Part shown: piece by piece, positions 1-5,096 of the stretch | Layout of the letters: every line of letters starts with the position of its first letter | Position numbering within the stretch: position 1 is the stretch's first letter | Origin: CAYLOP01 sp964385305 | Lineage (GTDB): Bacteria; Chloroflexota; Anaerolineae; Anaerolineales; E44-bin32 | Assembly: GCA_964385305.1 (NCBI GenBank) | Contig: CAYLOP010000193.1 | Location: forward strand, 1-5,096 | Direction: 5' to 3' | DNA: 5,096 nucleotides | Program-made: the position numbers and the translations under genes | The notes under the pieces: model-generated | What the model was told of the DNA's origin: nothing | Database searches by the model: none | Seen by the model: only the letters and a program-made list of their open reading frames with translations

Positions 1-1588
1 CAGGTTGCTCCCAATGTTGAAGGATTCCGATTCTGCCCGCGTGGTTAATTTCGGAAGGGAGAAATGTAGAGACAACTTTCTGGCCATCGACGTATAAATT
101 GGCTTTACCGCCAATAATTTCAATCGTGATGACCCGCGCGGCCTCATAGAAATAAAAATCCCCGAAATTACTCGCGAGGATGTCACCCTCTGCATAGATG
201 GAGTGTGCTTCAAAAGCAGTCCATCCGTCTCCGTCTGTCGTGCTCCCATAATGGGCCATTAGACAACCGGGGGAAAAGCCGATGCCGTCTCCATAAAGGA
301 TGAACATAGCCGCTCCACGTCGAGAGCTATGGGTCACCTCGGCGGTTAAGATGAAATCGCCCGTGATGATCTCGTCAGACCAGGCGATGGTGTCAGTTGA
401 TGGCTTGGCGATGATGGTGTAGCTATTCTCCCCCGACTGACGCCAGAGGATTTCACTGGGAATATTGAAGGATAATGTCTGCCACTCGCTCTCGATGACA
501 CCCGGATAGCTGGGAATGTTCTTCTGGGTTTCAGGATCCCAGAACTCCGTGATCCATGTCGGCTCGTCGTTCCAGCACTGCGCCCAGGGAATGGCGTGGA
601 CGGCATCTTCCGACCCAGCACCTCCCGCTGTGTCGGTGGGTTCACCGGGGCACCAGTTGAGGTACGTCGTCGGTTCTCCGCTCGTCCACCGGTATTCACC
701 CTCGTCCGGATAATCGGTCAGCCCGATCCAGAACATGGTTGAACCGAAGGTGGAGTAGAGCCACTCCTCTTCTGCGGCATTGTTGATGGAAACGAGATGC
801 CCGCCTGTCTGCACAGCCAGGGCTTCGAGCATGTCCCATGACATCCCCGTATCGGTCAGCGCGTAGTAGTGGTTTGTAACAGGGTTATGGCGCCAGTCGA
901 ACTCGCTTGTCGATTCGGTGTCCTCAATCGGCGCAGTCGTCGAACTCTCAGTGGTCGGCAGGAGGGTGGGTTCGGTGACGGCGGCCGCCTCCACCGGGGT
1001 CGATGTGGCCTCTACATCTGCTGTTGCCGAGCCCGACCGGGTGGCGGCGAACCAGGCGCCGCCGCCCACGATCACCACGGCTGCAAGCGCGAGCAGGGCT
1101 GTCGCCCAAGTCGGCAAAGGCCAGCGCTTTTTCACCGGTGCTTCGATGATGGTCTCGGCCCCTGGAGGGGGTTGTTCTTCTGCTTCTATGGACAATAGCG
1201 CTTGGACCGAGCTCGATATTTTTTGAAGATGCCGTTCAATCGGCGGCGTCAGCGCATCCAACCAGTGGATGGACTTGATGTAGTAGCGCATTTCCCGGGA
1301 TAGCTCAACGTCTTCGATGCGTAGTGGAACGATCGGGATACCGCTGTCAACAGCTTCCCCAACTTCCCGGACGACTTGCCCCGATTTATTGGAGCCATCT
1401 GAAAAAACAAGGACAAAGACCTTGCTTTCACTAATGGCCTCGACGATCGCTCCCGCCCAAGATTGGCCGGCTGGCACATCTCTCGGCGCGATCCAACACC
1501 GTATCTTCTGACTTTCGAGTTTCGCACATACTGCATCCGCAACGTTCTTGTCCTGCGAGGAGTAACTGATAAAGACATCATGCGCCAT
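1..1588 (-). CDS. TIR-domain membrane receptor with C-type lectin and LamG/DUF1080-like ectodomains (3' end off window)
   Basis: The frame is open for 529 codons from the ATG at 1588 to the left edge, so the protein is incomplete at its C terminus. Residues 1-130 are a TIR domain: DVFISYSSQD at 4-13, WIAPRDV at 32-38, then a VFSDGSNKSG strand-loop. Glu75 in VVREVGEA sits where bacterial TIR domains carry the NADase glutamate. A basic stretch (KKRW, 153-156) precedes one membrane helix at about 162-182, then a Thr/Ser/Pro/Glu-rich linker to about 228. Residues 230-345 look like a C-type lectin fold: WIGL at 287-290, GEP at 315-317, CWND at 338-341. The usual EPN is EPT and few cysteines remain. 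Residues 360-529 resemble a LamG/DUF1080 (3-keto-disaccharide hydrolase-type) sandwich, including LYVDGQKV at 498-505. The basic side of the helix implies an intracellular TIR and an external lectin. GGAGAG lies 9 nt before the ATG and fixes the start. A role in sensing or immunity is inferred; the ligand is unknown. Confidence 0.9.
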   Translation of the reverse strand, partial: MAHDVFISYSSQDKNVADAVCAKLESQKIRCWIAPRDVPAGQSWAGAIVEAISESKVFVLVFSDGSNKSGQVVREVGEAVDSGIPIVPLRIEDVELSREMRYYIKSIHWLDALTPPIERHLQKISSSVQALLSIEAEEQPPPGAETIIEAPVKKRWPLPTWATALLALAAVVIVGGGAWFAATRSGSATADVEATSTPVEAAAVTEPTLLPTTESSTTAPIEDTESTSEFDWRHNPVTNHYYALTDTGMSWDMLEALAVQTGGHLVSINNAAEEEWLYSTFGSTMFWIGLTDYPDEGEYRWTSGEPTTYLNWCPGEPTDTAGGAGSEDAVHAIPWAQCWNDEPTWITEFWDPETQKNIPSYPGVIESEWQTLSFNIPSEILWRQSGENSYTIIAKPSTDTIAWSDEIITGDFILTAEVTHSSRRGAAMFILYGDGIGFSPGCLMAHYGSTTDGDGWTAFEAHSIYAEGDILASNFGDFYFYEAARVITIEIIGGKANLYVDGQKVVSTFLPSEINHAGRIGILQHWEQP

Positions 1589-1600
1589 GGTCGCTTACTC
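1589..1600 (-). promoter_or_regulatory. Ribosome binding site of the TIR receptor gene
   Basis: On the minus strand GGAGAG lies 9 nt upstream of the ATG at 1588. This supports that start over the longer reading that opens at 1677, which is in a different frame. Confidence 0.6.
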
Positions 1601-1621
1601 TCCGGGGGAGGGGAATAGCCC

Positions 1622-1650
1622 ATTGTAGTATGTTCGTTCGTTTTCTTCCA
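1622..1650 (-). promoter_or_regulatory. Weak candidate promoter for the TIR receptor gene
   Basis: The minus strand has TACAAT at 1627-1622, about 34 nt before the ATG, which suits a -10 box and a short leader. The hexamer 17 nt further up is TGGAAG, a poor -35. This is pattern matching only; an extra sigma factor or activator could be used instead. Confidence 0.25.
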
Positions 1651-1711
1651 CAGAAATTCCCTGCAAAAACGATTCATTTCCGAACTGGATTCTGTGTGTG
1701 TGCGACGAAGT

Positions 1712-1735
1712 TATCTATATCCGGTTCGATAGATA
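1712..1735. repeat. Palindrome upstream of the TIR gene (possible operator)
   Basis: TATCTAT (1712-1718) and ATAGATA (1729-1735) are perfect inverted arms around a 10-nt centre. The site is about 125 nt upstream of the receptor start and no T-tract follows on either strand. It could be a regulator binding site or a chance hairpin. Confidence 0.35.
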
Positions 1736-1794
1736 CGAACGAAGCCCCCGATCCTACCCACCATCGCCATTCCTTTAGACTCCATGCACCTTCC

Positions 1795-1873
1795 CAGCCC
1801 CTTACCATTAACGCAAGGGTGGTAACACGCTACACAAGCTCCGCAACTTAAACGCAGGTCTCCTACCGTCAAC
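1795..1873. repeat. Degenerate intergenic repeat, copy A
   Basis: About 79 bp that align almost end to end with 4853-4932 in the same orientation. Exact shared words include AAGCTCCGCA and TCCTACCGTCAAC. Within the copy, ACGCAAGG...GTAAC...CTACACAAGCTCCGCA recurs with a period near 41 bp, as in copy B. Like copy B, it is followed about 20 bp or less downstream by AAAAACAAG and a GC-rich potential hairpin. The gap 1589-1979 holds this repeat, the palindrome, the terminator and no convincing gene. Confidence 0.7.
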
Positions 1874-1895
1874 GCTAGCCTCCTCCTGTCATCCC

Positions 1896-1926
1896 AAAAA
1901 CAAGCGCCCGAACCTCAGGCGCTTGT
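1896..1926 (-). terminator. Rho-independent terminator for the minus-strand genes
   Basis: Read on the minus strand, ACAAGCGCC and GGCGCTTGT (1926-1918 and 1908-1900) form a perfect 9-bp stem around a 9-nt loop. A run of five T follows at 1900-1896, the first being part of the stem. It lies about 55 nt past the stop at 1980, so it would end transcription of the ORF at 1980-2354 and of the block upstream of it. The plus strand has no T-run after the stem, so the terminator acts on the minus strand. Confidence 0.75.
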
Positions 1927-1979
1927 CGCATAATTAAGTGTCCTTAGCCGATACATAAGCCGTTGCATCCGACCCGAAA

Positions 1980-2354
1980 TCAGTAGCAGTATTCCGCTTC
2001 CAGCACCCCGGTCGGTGAGAAGAGATACGCGCAGTTGCCCTTATCCCCCCAGAGATCGCTGGATCGACGGAAACTCAGCTCATCGATACCACATTTGGAT
2101 TTCGTCCCAGCGGGGTAGTTTCGGCAGCTCTCTCCTTGGACGAGATTGACACCCTCCGACAAGGTGAAGCGCACACCCGCTTGGCGGGTGTGGGAAGCCA
2201 CCTTCAACAAGCGACCAACCTCAAAGCGCGGGGAGCCATTGAAAAGCGCCGAGATCAGCCAAGTTGGGTGCATGCGCTGTTTGTGCGGCGCATTTGCACA
2301 TACACTCCCGAATAGGTTGACTTGCACAGCATACCTGGCACGCACCAACAACAC
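1980..2354 (-). CDS. Possible small Cys-containing protein, unknown function
   Basis: The ORF is 124 codons from a GTG at 2354, or 97 codons from the ATG at 2273. I do not recognise the family. The last 60 residues hold four cysteines, in SCRNYPAG, KCGIDE, GNCAYLF and the terminal EYCY, which suggests two disulfides or a metal site. No signal peptide is seen. From the internal ATG on, third codon positions are mostly G or C, as in the receptor gene; before it they are not, and a hairpin at 2268-2299 lies there. The real start may therefore be 2273, or the ORF may be the surviving tail of a longer gene. Neither start has a good ribosome site. The stop precedes the terminator by about 55 nt, which fits a real last gene of a transcript. 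An overlapping plus-strand ORF (2146-2439) looks like its shadow. Confidence 0.45.
   Translation of the reverse strand: MLLVRARYAVQVNLFGSVCANAPHKQRMHPTWLISALFNGSPRFEVGRLLKVASHTRQAGVRFTLSEGVNLVQGESCRNYPAGTKSKCGIDELSFRRSSDLWGDKGNCAYLFSPTGVLEAEYCY
2268..2299. repeat. Strong bulged hairpin near the 5' end of the Cys-rich ORF
   Basis: GTGC plus ATGCGC (2268-2277) pairs with GCGCAT plus GCAC (2288-2299), giving 10 bp with a TT bulge at 2294-2295 and a 10-nt loop. It overlaps the alternative ATG at 2273, so it could mask that start. It could also be part of a decayed recombination site downstream of the zinc-ribbon gene, whose stop is about 80 nt away. No T-tract follows. Confidence 0.4.
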
Positions 2355-2379
2355 TTCATCTCGCCGAATGAGTACACCG

Positions 2380-2892
2380 CTATATGCTACGAGTAATAAT
2401 AACTACGAGTATGCTGAGCAAGGCAAGAACATTCAGTGAAAAACCTACCCAGCCTAGCACCTTTGCTGCTTTATTCTCTGCCTTGAGGGCAACGCGGATA
2501 CACAATATGCCAGCCAGTACCGGAAGCAAGAAGGTTAAAACAAGGCCTAAAATGGCCAAACCCAGATCACGGACATGGGGTTTTGATGGGGTGGATGGTC
2601 GATATCCGGGTATGTGTACGGAAGAAACAGCTCCTGCCTTCTTGGGCATGTACCTTGCTGCTCTTGAAGCACAAGATGGGCAGAGCAACCAATCGGTCGC
2701 GGATTGAGCCACTAATCCTAGTTTCCACTGTGCAATTGCCTGTTGTCTGGATATTCCATATATGGTCATCATTCTTATCGTGGACTCATCTGGCTCAAAA
2801 CCTTTGGAAACAAGTTGCCTGAACTCCGTCGCTGTGTATGTCGTGCCTTGTTCCCATGATGTTGTTGCATTGCAAACATCGCATGTACCCAT
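2380..2892 (-). CDS. Zinc-ribbon-like protein with two C-terminal membrane helices
   Basis: The start at 2892 is chosen because AAGGAG lies 7 nt upstream. An ATG 36 nt further up at 2928 has no such site. The product is 170 aa. Cys4-x2-Cys7 and Cys71-x2-Cys74 could bind one zinc as a split ribbon, with about 63 residues inserted between the pairs. Residues 84-108 are a Pro/Ser/Lys-rich linker. Helices at about 110-134 and 147-167 are separated by KAENKAAK, an arrangement like DUF4190-type double-helix tails. I infer a cytoplasmic zinc domain tethered to the inner membrane; no enzyme motif is visible. The stop is 25 nt from the GTG of the next ORF, so the two could be cotranscribed. Upstream, 2946-3023 resembles an attC site, so this may be a cassette gene. 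The exact family is not recognised. Confidence 0.8.
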   Translation of the reverse strand: MGTCDVCNATTSWEQGTTYTATEFRQLVSKGFEPDESTIRMMTIYGISRQQAIAQWKLGLVAQSATDWLLCPSCASRAARYMPKKAGAVSSVHIPGYRPSTPSKPHVRDLGLAILGLVLTFLLPVLAGILCIRVALKAENKAAKVLGWVGFSLNVLALLSILVVIITRSI

Positions 2893-2904
2893 TAGATGTC
2901 TCCT
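2893..2904 (-). promoter_or_regulatory. Ribosome binding site fixing the zinc-ribbon gene start
   Basis: On the minus strand AAGGAG is followed by ACATCTA and then the ATG at 2892, an ideal spacing. It excludes the upstream ATG at 2928 as the main start. Confidence 0.7.
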
Positions 2905-2945
2905 TTCTGTGCATGTGTCGAAAACCATGGTTGGGCTTTTGTAAG

Positions 2946-3023
2946 ACTCAACTTGAAGGCTCTCAATTCTTGCAGCAGCAACTCCGCCGCGACAGCGGTG
3001 TGAGCTTCAGCGACTCGTTATCA
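2946..3023 (-). other. Possible integron attC-like site 3' of the DUF6933-like gene
   Basis: On the minus strand the stop codon runs into TGATAACGAG then TCGCTGAAGC. This has the layout of many attC left ends: TAAC, a 5-nt spacer, then GYTSAAGC. GAGCCTTCA about 50 nt later can pair with TGAAGCTC, leaving one extra base. GTTGAGT at 2952-2946 fits the R' consensus GTTRRRY. The spacing is asymmetric and R' does not fully complement R'', so the site may be decayed or hybrid. No integrase is present to confirm it. Confidence 0.35.
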
Positions 3024-3533
3024 GGCTCTTTCTCCACCGAATTCCCGAATTACATCATGAAGCAAATCAAACGGTCGTTGATATGGTGGTGGGCCATATA
3101 GCCAGTCGGCCATATGAATCTCCATTTCAACTTGGTTGCGAATCTTATCGGGCGGAACAAAATCTGCGGCATCCTGATAATAGTAAGAAGCATCACGGAG
3201 AAGCGCTAGCATGCGTCGGCTATCTGTTACCCCTATCGAGATAGACGACATTTCTGAGCTCACTTCACGAATGAATACCTCGGGGGTCTCCAAGTTTTCT
3301 AGCAAGAGAACAACTTGATTGCGAAATGCTACTCGAAGATCAGAAACCGCTGATGGCGGAAGAACAATAGTTAGTATGGTCCGTTCATTCAGAAGGATCA
3401 GAAGCTCACCACCCCAAATAGGGACAATATTCGCAACCCAATCACCAAGACCCTTCGTACGGTCTAGTAGCACTTCCTCAGGTAATTCACCCATACGAGT
3501 TAGGAGCTTCTTCGTGCACTTCAGCTTTATCAC
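3021..3533 (-). CDS. DUF6933-like protein
   Basis: The product is 170 aa, starting at a GTG. An in-frame TAG lies four codons upstream, so no longer start is possible, and AGGA lies 10 nt before the GTG. The N terminus (IKLKCTKKLL, then LGDWVANI and GGELLILLNERT at about residues 29-52) matches what I recall of the DUF6933 family, whose members open with a CTKKLL-like strand and a WxAN segment. That assignment is from memory. The rest is alternating strands and helices ending in a charged tail. No signal peptide, membrane helix or catalytic motif is visible, so I expect a cytosolic protein of unknown function. Codon third positions are less GC-rich than in the TIR receptor gene, which would fit independent acquisition. 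Attachment-like sequences lie on both sides: the right half-site ends about 40 nt before the start, and another begins at the stop codon. Confidence 0.85.
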   Translation of the reverse strand: MIKLKCTKKLLTRMGELPEEVLLDRTKGLGDWVANIVPIWGGELLILLNERTILTIVLPPSAVSDLRVAFRNQVVLLLENLETPEVFIREVSSEMSSISIGVTDSRRMLALLRDASYYYQDAADFVPPDKIRNQVEMEIHMADWLYGPPPYQRPFDLLHDVIREFGGERA

Positions 3534-3571
3534 TGTGAATCGTTCCTATGTTCCATGCATCAGATGAGCCA

Positions 3572-3695
3572 GATAACGCCCTCGAGCTCAGCGGCCAGCA
3601 AGGCGCCCCTCGATGATCCGCTACTTCCTATCGCAAATCGACTCACATCTTAACCCCCGGTCCTCAGGGTACGTTGCAGCGAGAAGATATTAGGC
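3572..3695 (-). other. Probable integron attC-like site 3' of the diguanylate cyclase gene
   Basis: On the minus strand GCCTAAT overlaps the cyclase stop codon, followed by CTCGCTGCAACG, like the left arm of known attC sites. The right arm reads GGCCGCTGAGCTC, GAGGGC, GTTATC (3596-3572), very close to the usual right end GCTGAACTC, spacer, GTTRRRC. Arms AACG, CCCT and GAG near 3675-3663 pair with CTC, AGGG and CGTT near 3586-3575. One extra base and a 2-nt bulge remain, as expected for an attC fold. The length of about 120 bp is within the known range. No integrase is in the window. Confidence 0.45.
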
Positions 3696-4544
3696 ATCGT
3701 CCTTCCTCTTTTCAACCTGAATAGACCCTTTAGAGGTTGCCTTTCCCTGAAACATCATGCTGTCTGCCCGCACCATGAGCGCTTCGATATCGTCGAACCC
3801 ATCTGAGTTGACCACACCGATTGTCGCTGTAACTTGTGGGGTCTGGCCCAATGTGACCCTATGTATTGCCGACTGGAGCCTCGAGGCCGTTGCTTGGGCT
3901 AGCATCTGGGAAACGGCAGAAAGAACAATTACAAATTCGTCTCCTCCCACCCTTCCAGCCACATCTGTTGCGCGAAGGGAGCTTTTCAGGGCGAGTCCGA
4001 TGTCCCTCAAGAGCGAATCCCCCGCAGCATGCCCCCTCGAATCATTATAAGATTTGAAATTGTCCAAATCGATATACAGAACAGCAATTCTATATTTGTT
4101 CCGTGTAGCACGGGCCAACTCGAGCCTGGCCTCGTTTGCGAATGCGTGACTGGTCAATAGACCGGTAAGCTGATCCGTTCGAGCAAGATCGTTCTGTCGA
4201 TCGTATGCCTTCTTGAGAGCGGCTAGGAGAAAAGAGATTATGATGAAGAAACCAATTCTGATCGCACTGTTCCAAATGAGGATTGCATGGGCTAAATTTG
4301 GTGGGGCGTAGATCGAGTTCACAAGATACCACACAATGGCGGAAATACCCGCCAATACAATTCCCGCTCGACGTGAAACGTACCAAGAGACGATGGAGAT
4401 CGGGGCGACATAAAAGAGTCCGAGGGAAAGATTGTATCCAGTGACGTAGTCCGCAACGCCAATGGCAACCACCATTGCAAGTGAAATAGCAAGAAGTGAT
4501 ATCTTTGATAAAGCCCCTAAGAAGTTAAGGTTCAAGTTCCTCAT
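3690..4544 (-). CDS. Membrane-bound GGDEF diguanylate cyclase
   Basis: The enzyme should make cyclic di-GMP from two GTP at the inner membrane. From the ATG at 4544 the protein has 284 aa. Four hydrophobic segments lie at about 13-34, 39-56, 60-78 and 94-110, with no recognised ligand pocket. The GGDEF domain covers about 118-280: ARTDQLTGLL (121-130), metal and GTP residues in DLDNFKSYND (159-168) and GHAAGD, the GGDEF signature at 200-204, and a complete C terminus with ADSMMF and KGS. RATD at 191-194, five residues before GGDEF, is the product-binding I-site, so feedback inhibition is likely. The start was chosen because homologous sequence begins near there. In-frame starts at 4592 (ATG) and 4643 (TTG) add 16 and 33 residues that look non-family. 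Only a weak AGG precedes 4544. No EAL or PAS domain is fused. Its stop overlaps the attC-like site, so it may be a cassette gene. Confidence 0.92.
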   Translation of the reverse strand: MRNLNLNFLGALSKISLLAISLAMVVAIGVADYVTGYNLSLGLFYVAPISIVSWYVSRRAGIVLAGISAIVWYLVNSIYAPPNLAHAILIWNSAIRIGFFIIISFLLAALKKAYDRQNDLARTDQLTGLLTSHAFANEARLELARATRNKYRIAVLYIDLDNFKSYNDSRGHAAGDSLLRDIGLALKSSLRATDVAGRVGGDEFVIVLSAVSQMLAQATASRLQSAIHRVTLGQTPQVTATIGVVNSDGFDDIEALMVRADSMMFQGKATSKGSIQVEKRKDDA

Positions 4545-4826
4545 AGAACGCTGCCTAACATGTGAATATGCGGAAATCTTTCCTGATAGCATCCCAAACC
4601 GCCTGCTACCTTGAATGCAAGCCCTTTCACAACTTCTAACCAAAACTTGAAATCACTACTGACGGGAAAAAAACGATCATCGGTCTCAGAAACCGTCCCC
4701 CACGTACGACATGAAAGAATCATACACCCCGTCCCCTGCGCCTGCAACGCGCGCGCCAATTTCTGCCAGAAATGCCCTTTCCTTGTCATCTTATGGTTTG
4801 CGTGGGATTCAAGAGAGGATCGTCGC
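4545..4826. other. Non-coding stretch upstream of the cyclase, no supported gene
   Basis: The only notable reading frame is on the minus strand, ending with TGA at 4541 in a 4-bp ATGA overlap with the cyclase ATG. Its best internal start, at 4789, would give 82 residues. It has no ribosome site, no recognised domain and mixed codon use, so I do not call it. GTTAGGC at 4558-4552 (minus) fits the attC R' consensus just before the cyclase start, but no matching left arm is visible. Confidence 0.5.
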
Positions 4827-4932
4827 CAACGCAACGGATGTAACGTCCTACACAAGCCCTGCACCATCCACGCAAGGCATGTAACGTCCTACAAAAGCTC
4901 CGCACCGCCTACGCAAGCGTCCTACCGTCAAC
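4827..4932. repeat. Degenerate 41-bp tandem repeat, copy B
   Basis: Two full units, 4827-4867 and 4868-4908, are identical at 33 of 41 positions and share ATGTAACGTCCTACA. A third, shortened unit runs to 4932 and ends in TCCTACCGTCAAC, as copy A does. The stretch 4853-4932 aligns with 1795-1873 in direct orientation. It lies between the cyclase and the possible gene tail at the right edge. Confidence 0.75.
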
Positions 4933-5096
4933 ACAAAAACAAGGGACCGCGTCTCGGGCGCTTTTACAATACTGGAGGTCAGACGGTCGGGAGGCTCTCT
5001 TCATGAGCTCGATCAGCTTCGCACCGAACGGTAGCCGGAGCACGACGATCGTCACGACGTCGAAGACGGCGCTGAACTTCGCCCCGGGCGGGACGC
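4909..5096 (-). CDS. Possible C-terminal end of a gene entering from the right edge
   Basis: The minus frame is open from the right edge to a TAG at 4909, 61 residues. Up to about residue 40 it reads like protein, with KFSAVFDVVTIVVL, then FGAKLIELMKRA and third positions rich in G and C. The last 20 residues run through the repeat-associated hairpin and into copy B, so the original end may have been lost or shifted. No family is recognised. The opposite strand is an alternative: an ATG at 5003 has GGAGG 8 nt upstream and stays open to the edge. The two frames share third positions, so base composition cannot decide. I prefer minus because its composition is more protein-like and every other gene is on that strand. 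Confidence 0.35.
   Translation of the reverse strand, partial: VPPGAKFSAVFDVVTIVVLRLPFGAKLIELMKRASRPSDLQYCKSARDAVPCFCVDGRTLA
4936..4965 (-). terminator. Weak or decayed terminator next to copy B
   Basis: On the minus strand a GC-rich segment (AAGCGCCCGAGACGCGGTCC) is followed by CTTG and TTTTT. This is the same order as the strong terminator at 1896-1926, and both share AAAAACAAG on the plus strand. The stem is badly mismatched here, so activity is doubtful. Confidence 0.3.

Noticed and set aside
346..699. Minus-strand 117-codon ORF inside the lectin region
   Set aside because: It is an out-of-frame shadow of the receptor gene, made of Arg, Ser and Pro repeats with no motif.
869..1226. Two plus-strand ORFs opposite the receptor linker and membrane helix
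   Set aside because: They are antisense shadows. The compositional bias comes from the Thr/Ala/Val-rich minus-strand coding sequence.
1249..1677. Minus-strand ORF of 142 codons over the TIR region
   Set aside because: It is a different frame from the TIR reading. It is rich in Arg and Ser with no domain, and the TIR frame with its ribosome site explains the same bases.
1692..1701. TGTGTGTGTG dinucleotide run
   Set aside because: It is too short to be a meaningful microsatellite and lies in non-coding DNA.
2146..2439. Plus-strand 97-codon ORF
   Set aside because: It is antisense to the Cys-rich ORF and the end of the zinc-ribbon gene, with no ribosome site and no recognisable domain.
4541..4789. 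Minus-strand 82-codon ORF ending in an ATGA overlap with the cyclase
   Set aside because: There is no ribosome site at the ATG, mixed codon use and no recognised domain. It is kept as a note in the non-coding stretch and as a finding about the overlap.
4827..4932. Possible CRISPR array
   Set aside because: There are only two and a half units with a period of 41 bp, and the whole unit is repeated rather than a repeat alternating with unique spacers. No cas gene is near.

Overview
The window is bacterial DNA of mixed base composition. Every gene I can support lies on the minus strand. The genes do not form a pathway: they are a TIR receptor, two small uncharacterised proteins, one possible small Cys-rich ORF and a diguanylate cyclase. 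They are spaced by repeat-rich non-coding DNA, as in an accessory region or gene-cassette region. No rRNA, tRNA, transposase, integrase or CRISPR array is visible. Taxonomy is uncertain. The TIR plus extracellular lectin architecture and the intergenic repeats would fit a Chloroflexota-like or other environmental bacterium, but that is inference only.

Layout, left to right. 1-1588 (minus) is the 5' part of a large gene whose end lies off the left edge. It is open for 529 codons and encodes TIR, transmembrane segment, C-type-lectin-like domain, then a LamG/DUF1080-like beta-sandwich. 1589-1979 is non-coding: a possible promoter, a 7-bp-arm palindrome, copy A of a degenerate repeat, and a strong minus-strand terminator. 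1980-2354 is a possible 124-codon Cys-containing ORF. 2380-2892 encodes a 170-aa protein with two CxxC pairs and two C-terminal membrane helices. 3021-3533 encodes a 170-aa DUF6933-like protein. 3690-4544 encodes a 284-aa membrane diguanylate cyclase with an intact GGDEF motif and a c-di-GMP I-site. About 4545-4908 has no convincing gene and carries copy B of the repeat. 4909-5096 is the possible tail of another minus-strand gene.

Two gaps, 3534-3692 and 2893-3023, carry sequences that resemble integron attC half-sites and overlap the stop codons of the preceding genes. This suggests that the cyclase, DUF6933-like and zinc-ribbon genes sit in, or derive from, a cassette array read on the minus strand. 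That is an inference. No integrase is in the window and one of the sites is imperfect. Copies A and B of the repeat lie about 3.06 kb apart in the same orientation and bracket the whole four-gene block.

The most notable object is the TIR receptor. It pairs a probable intracellular NAD-cleaving TIR domain with an extracellular carbohydrate-binding-type sensor in one membrane protein.
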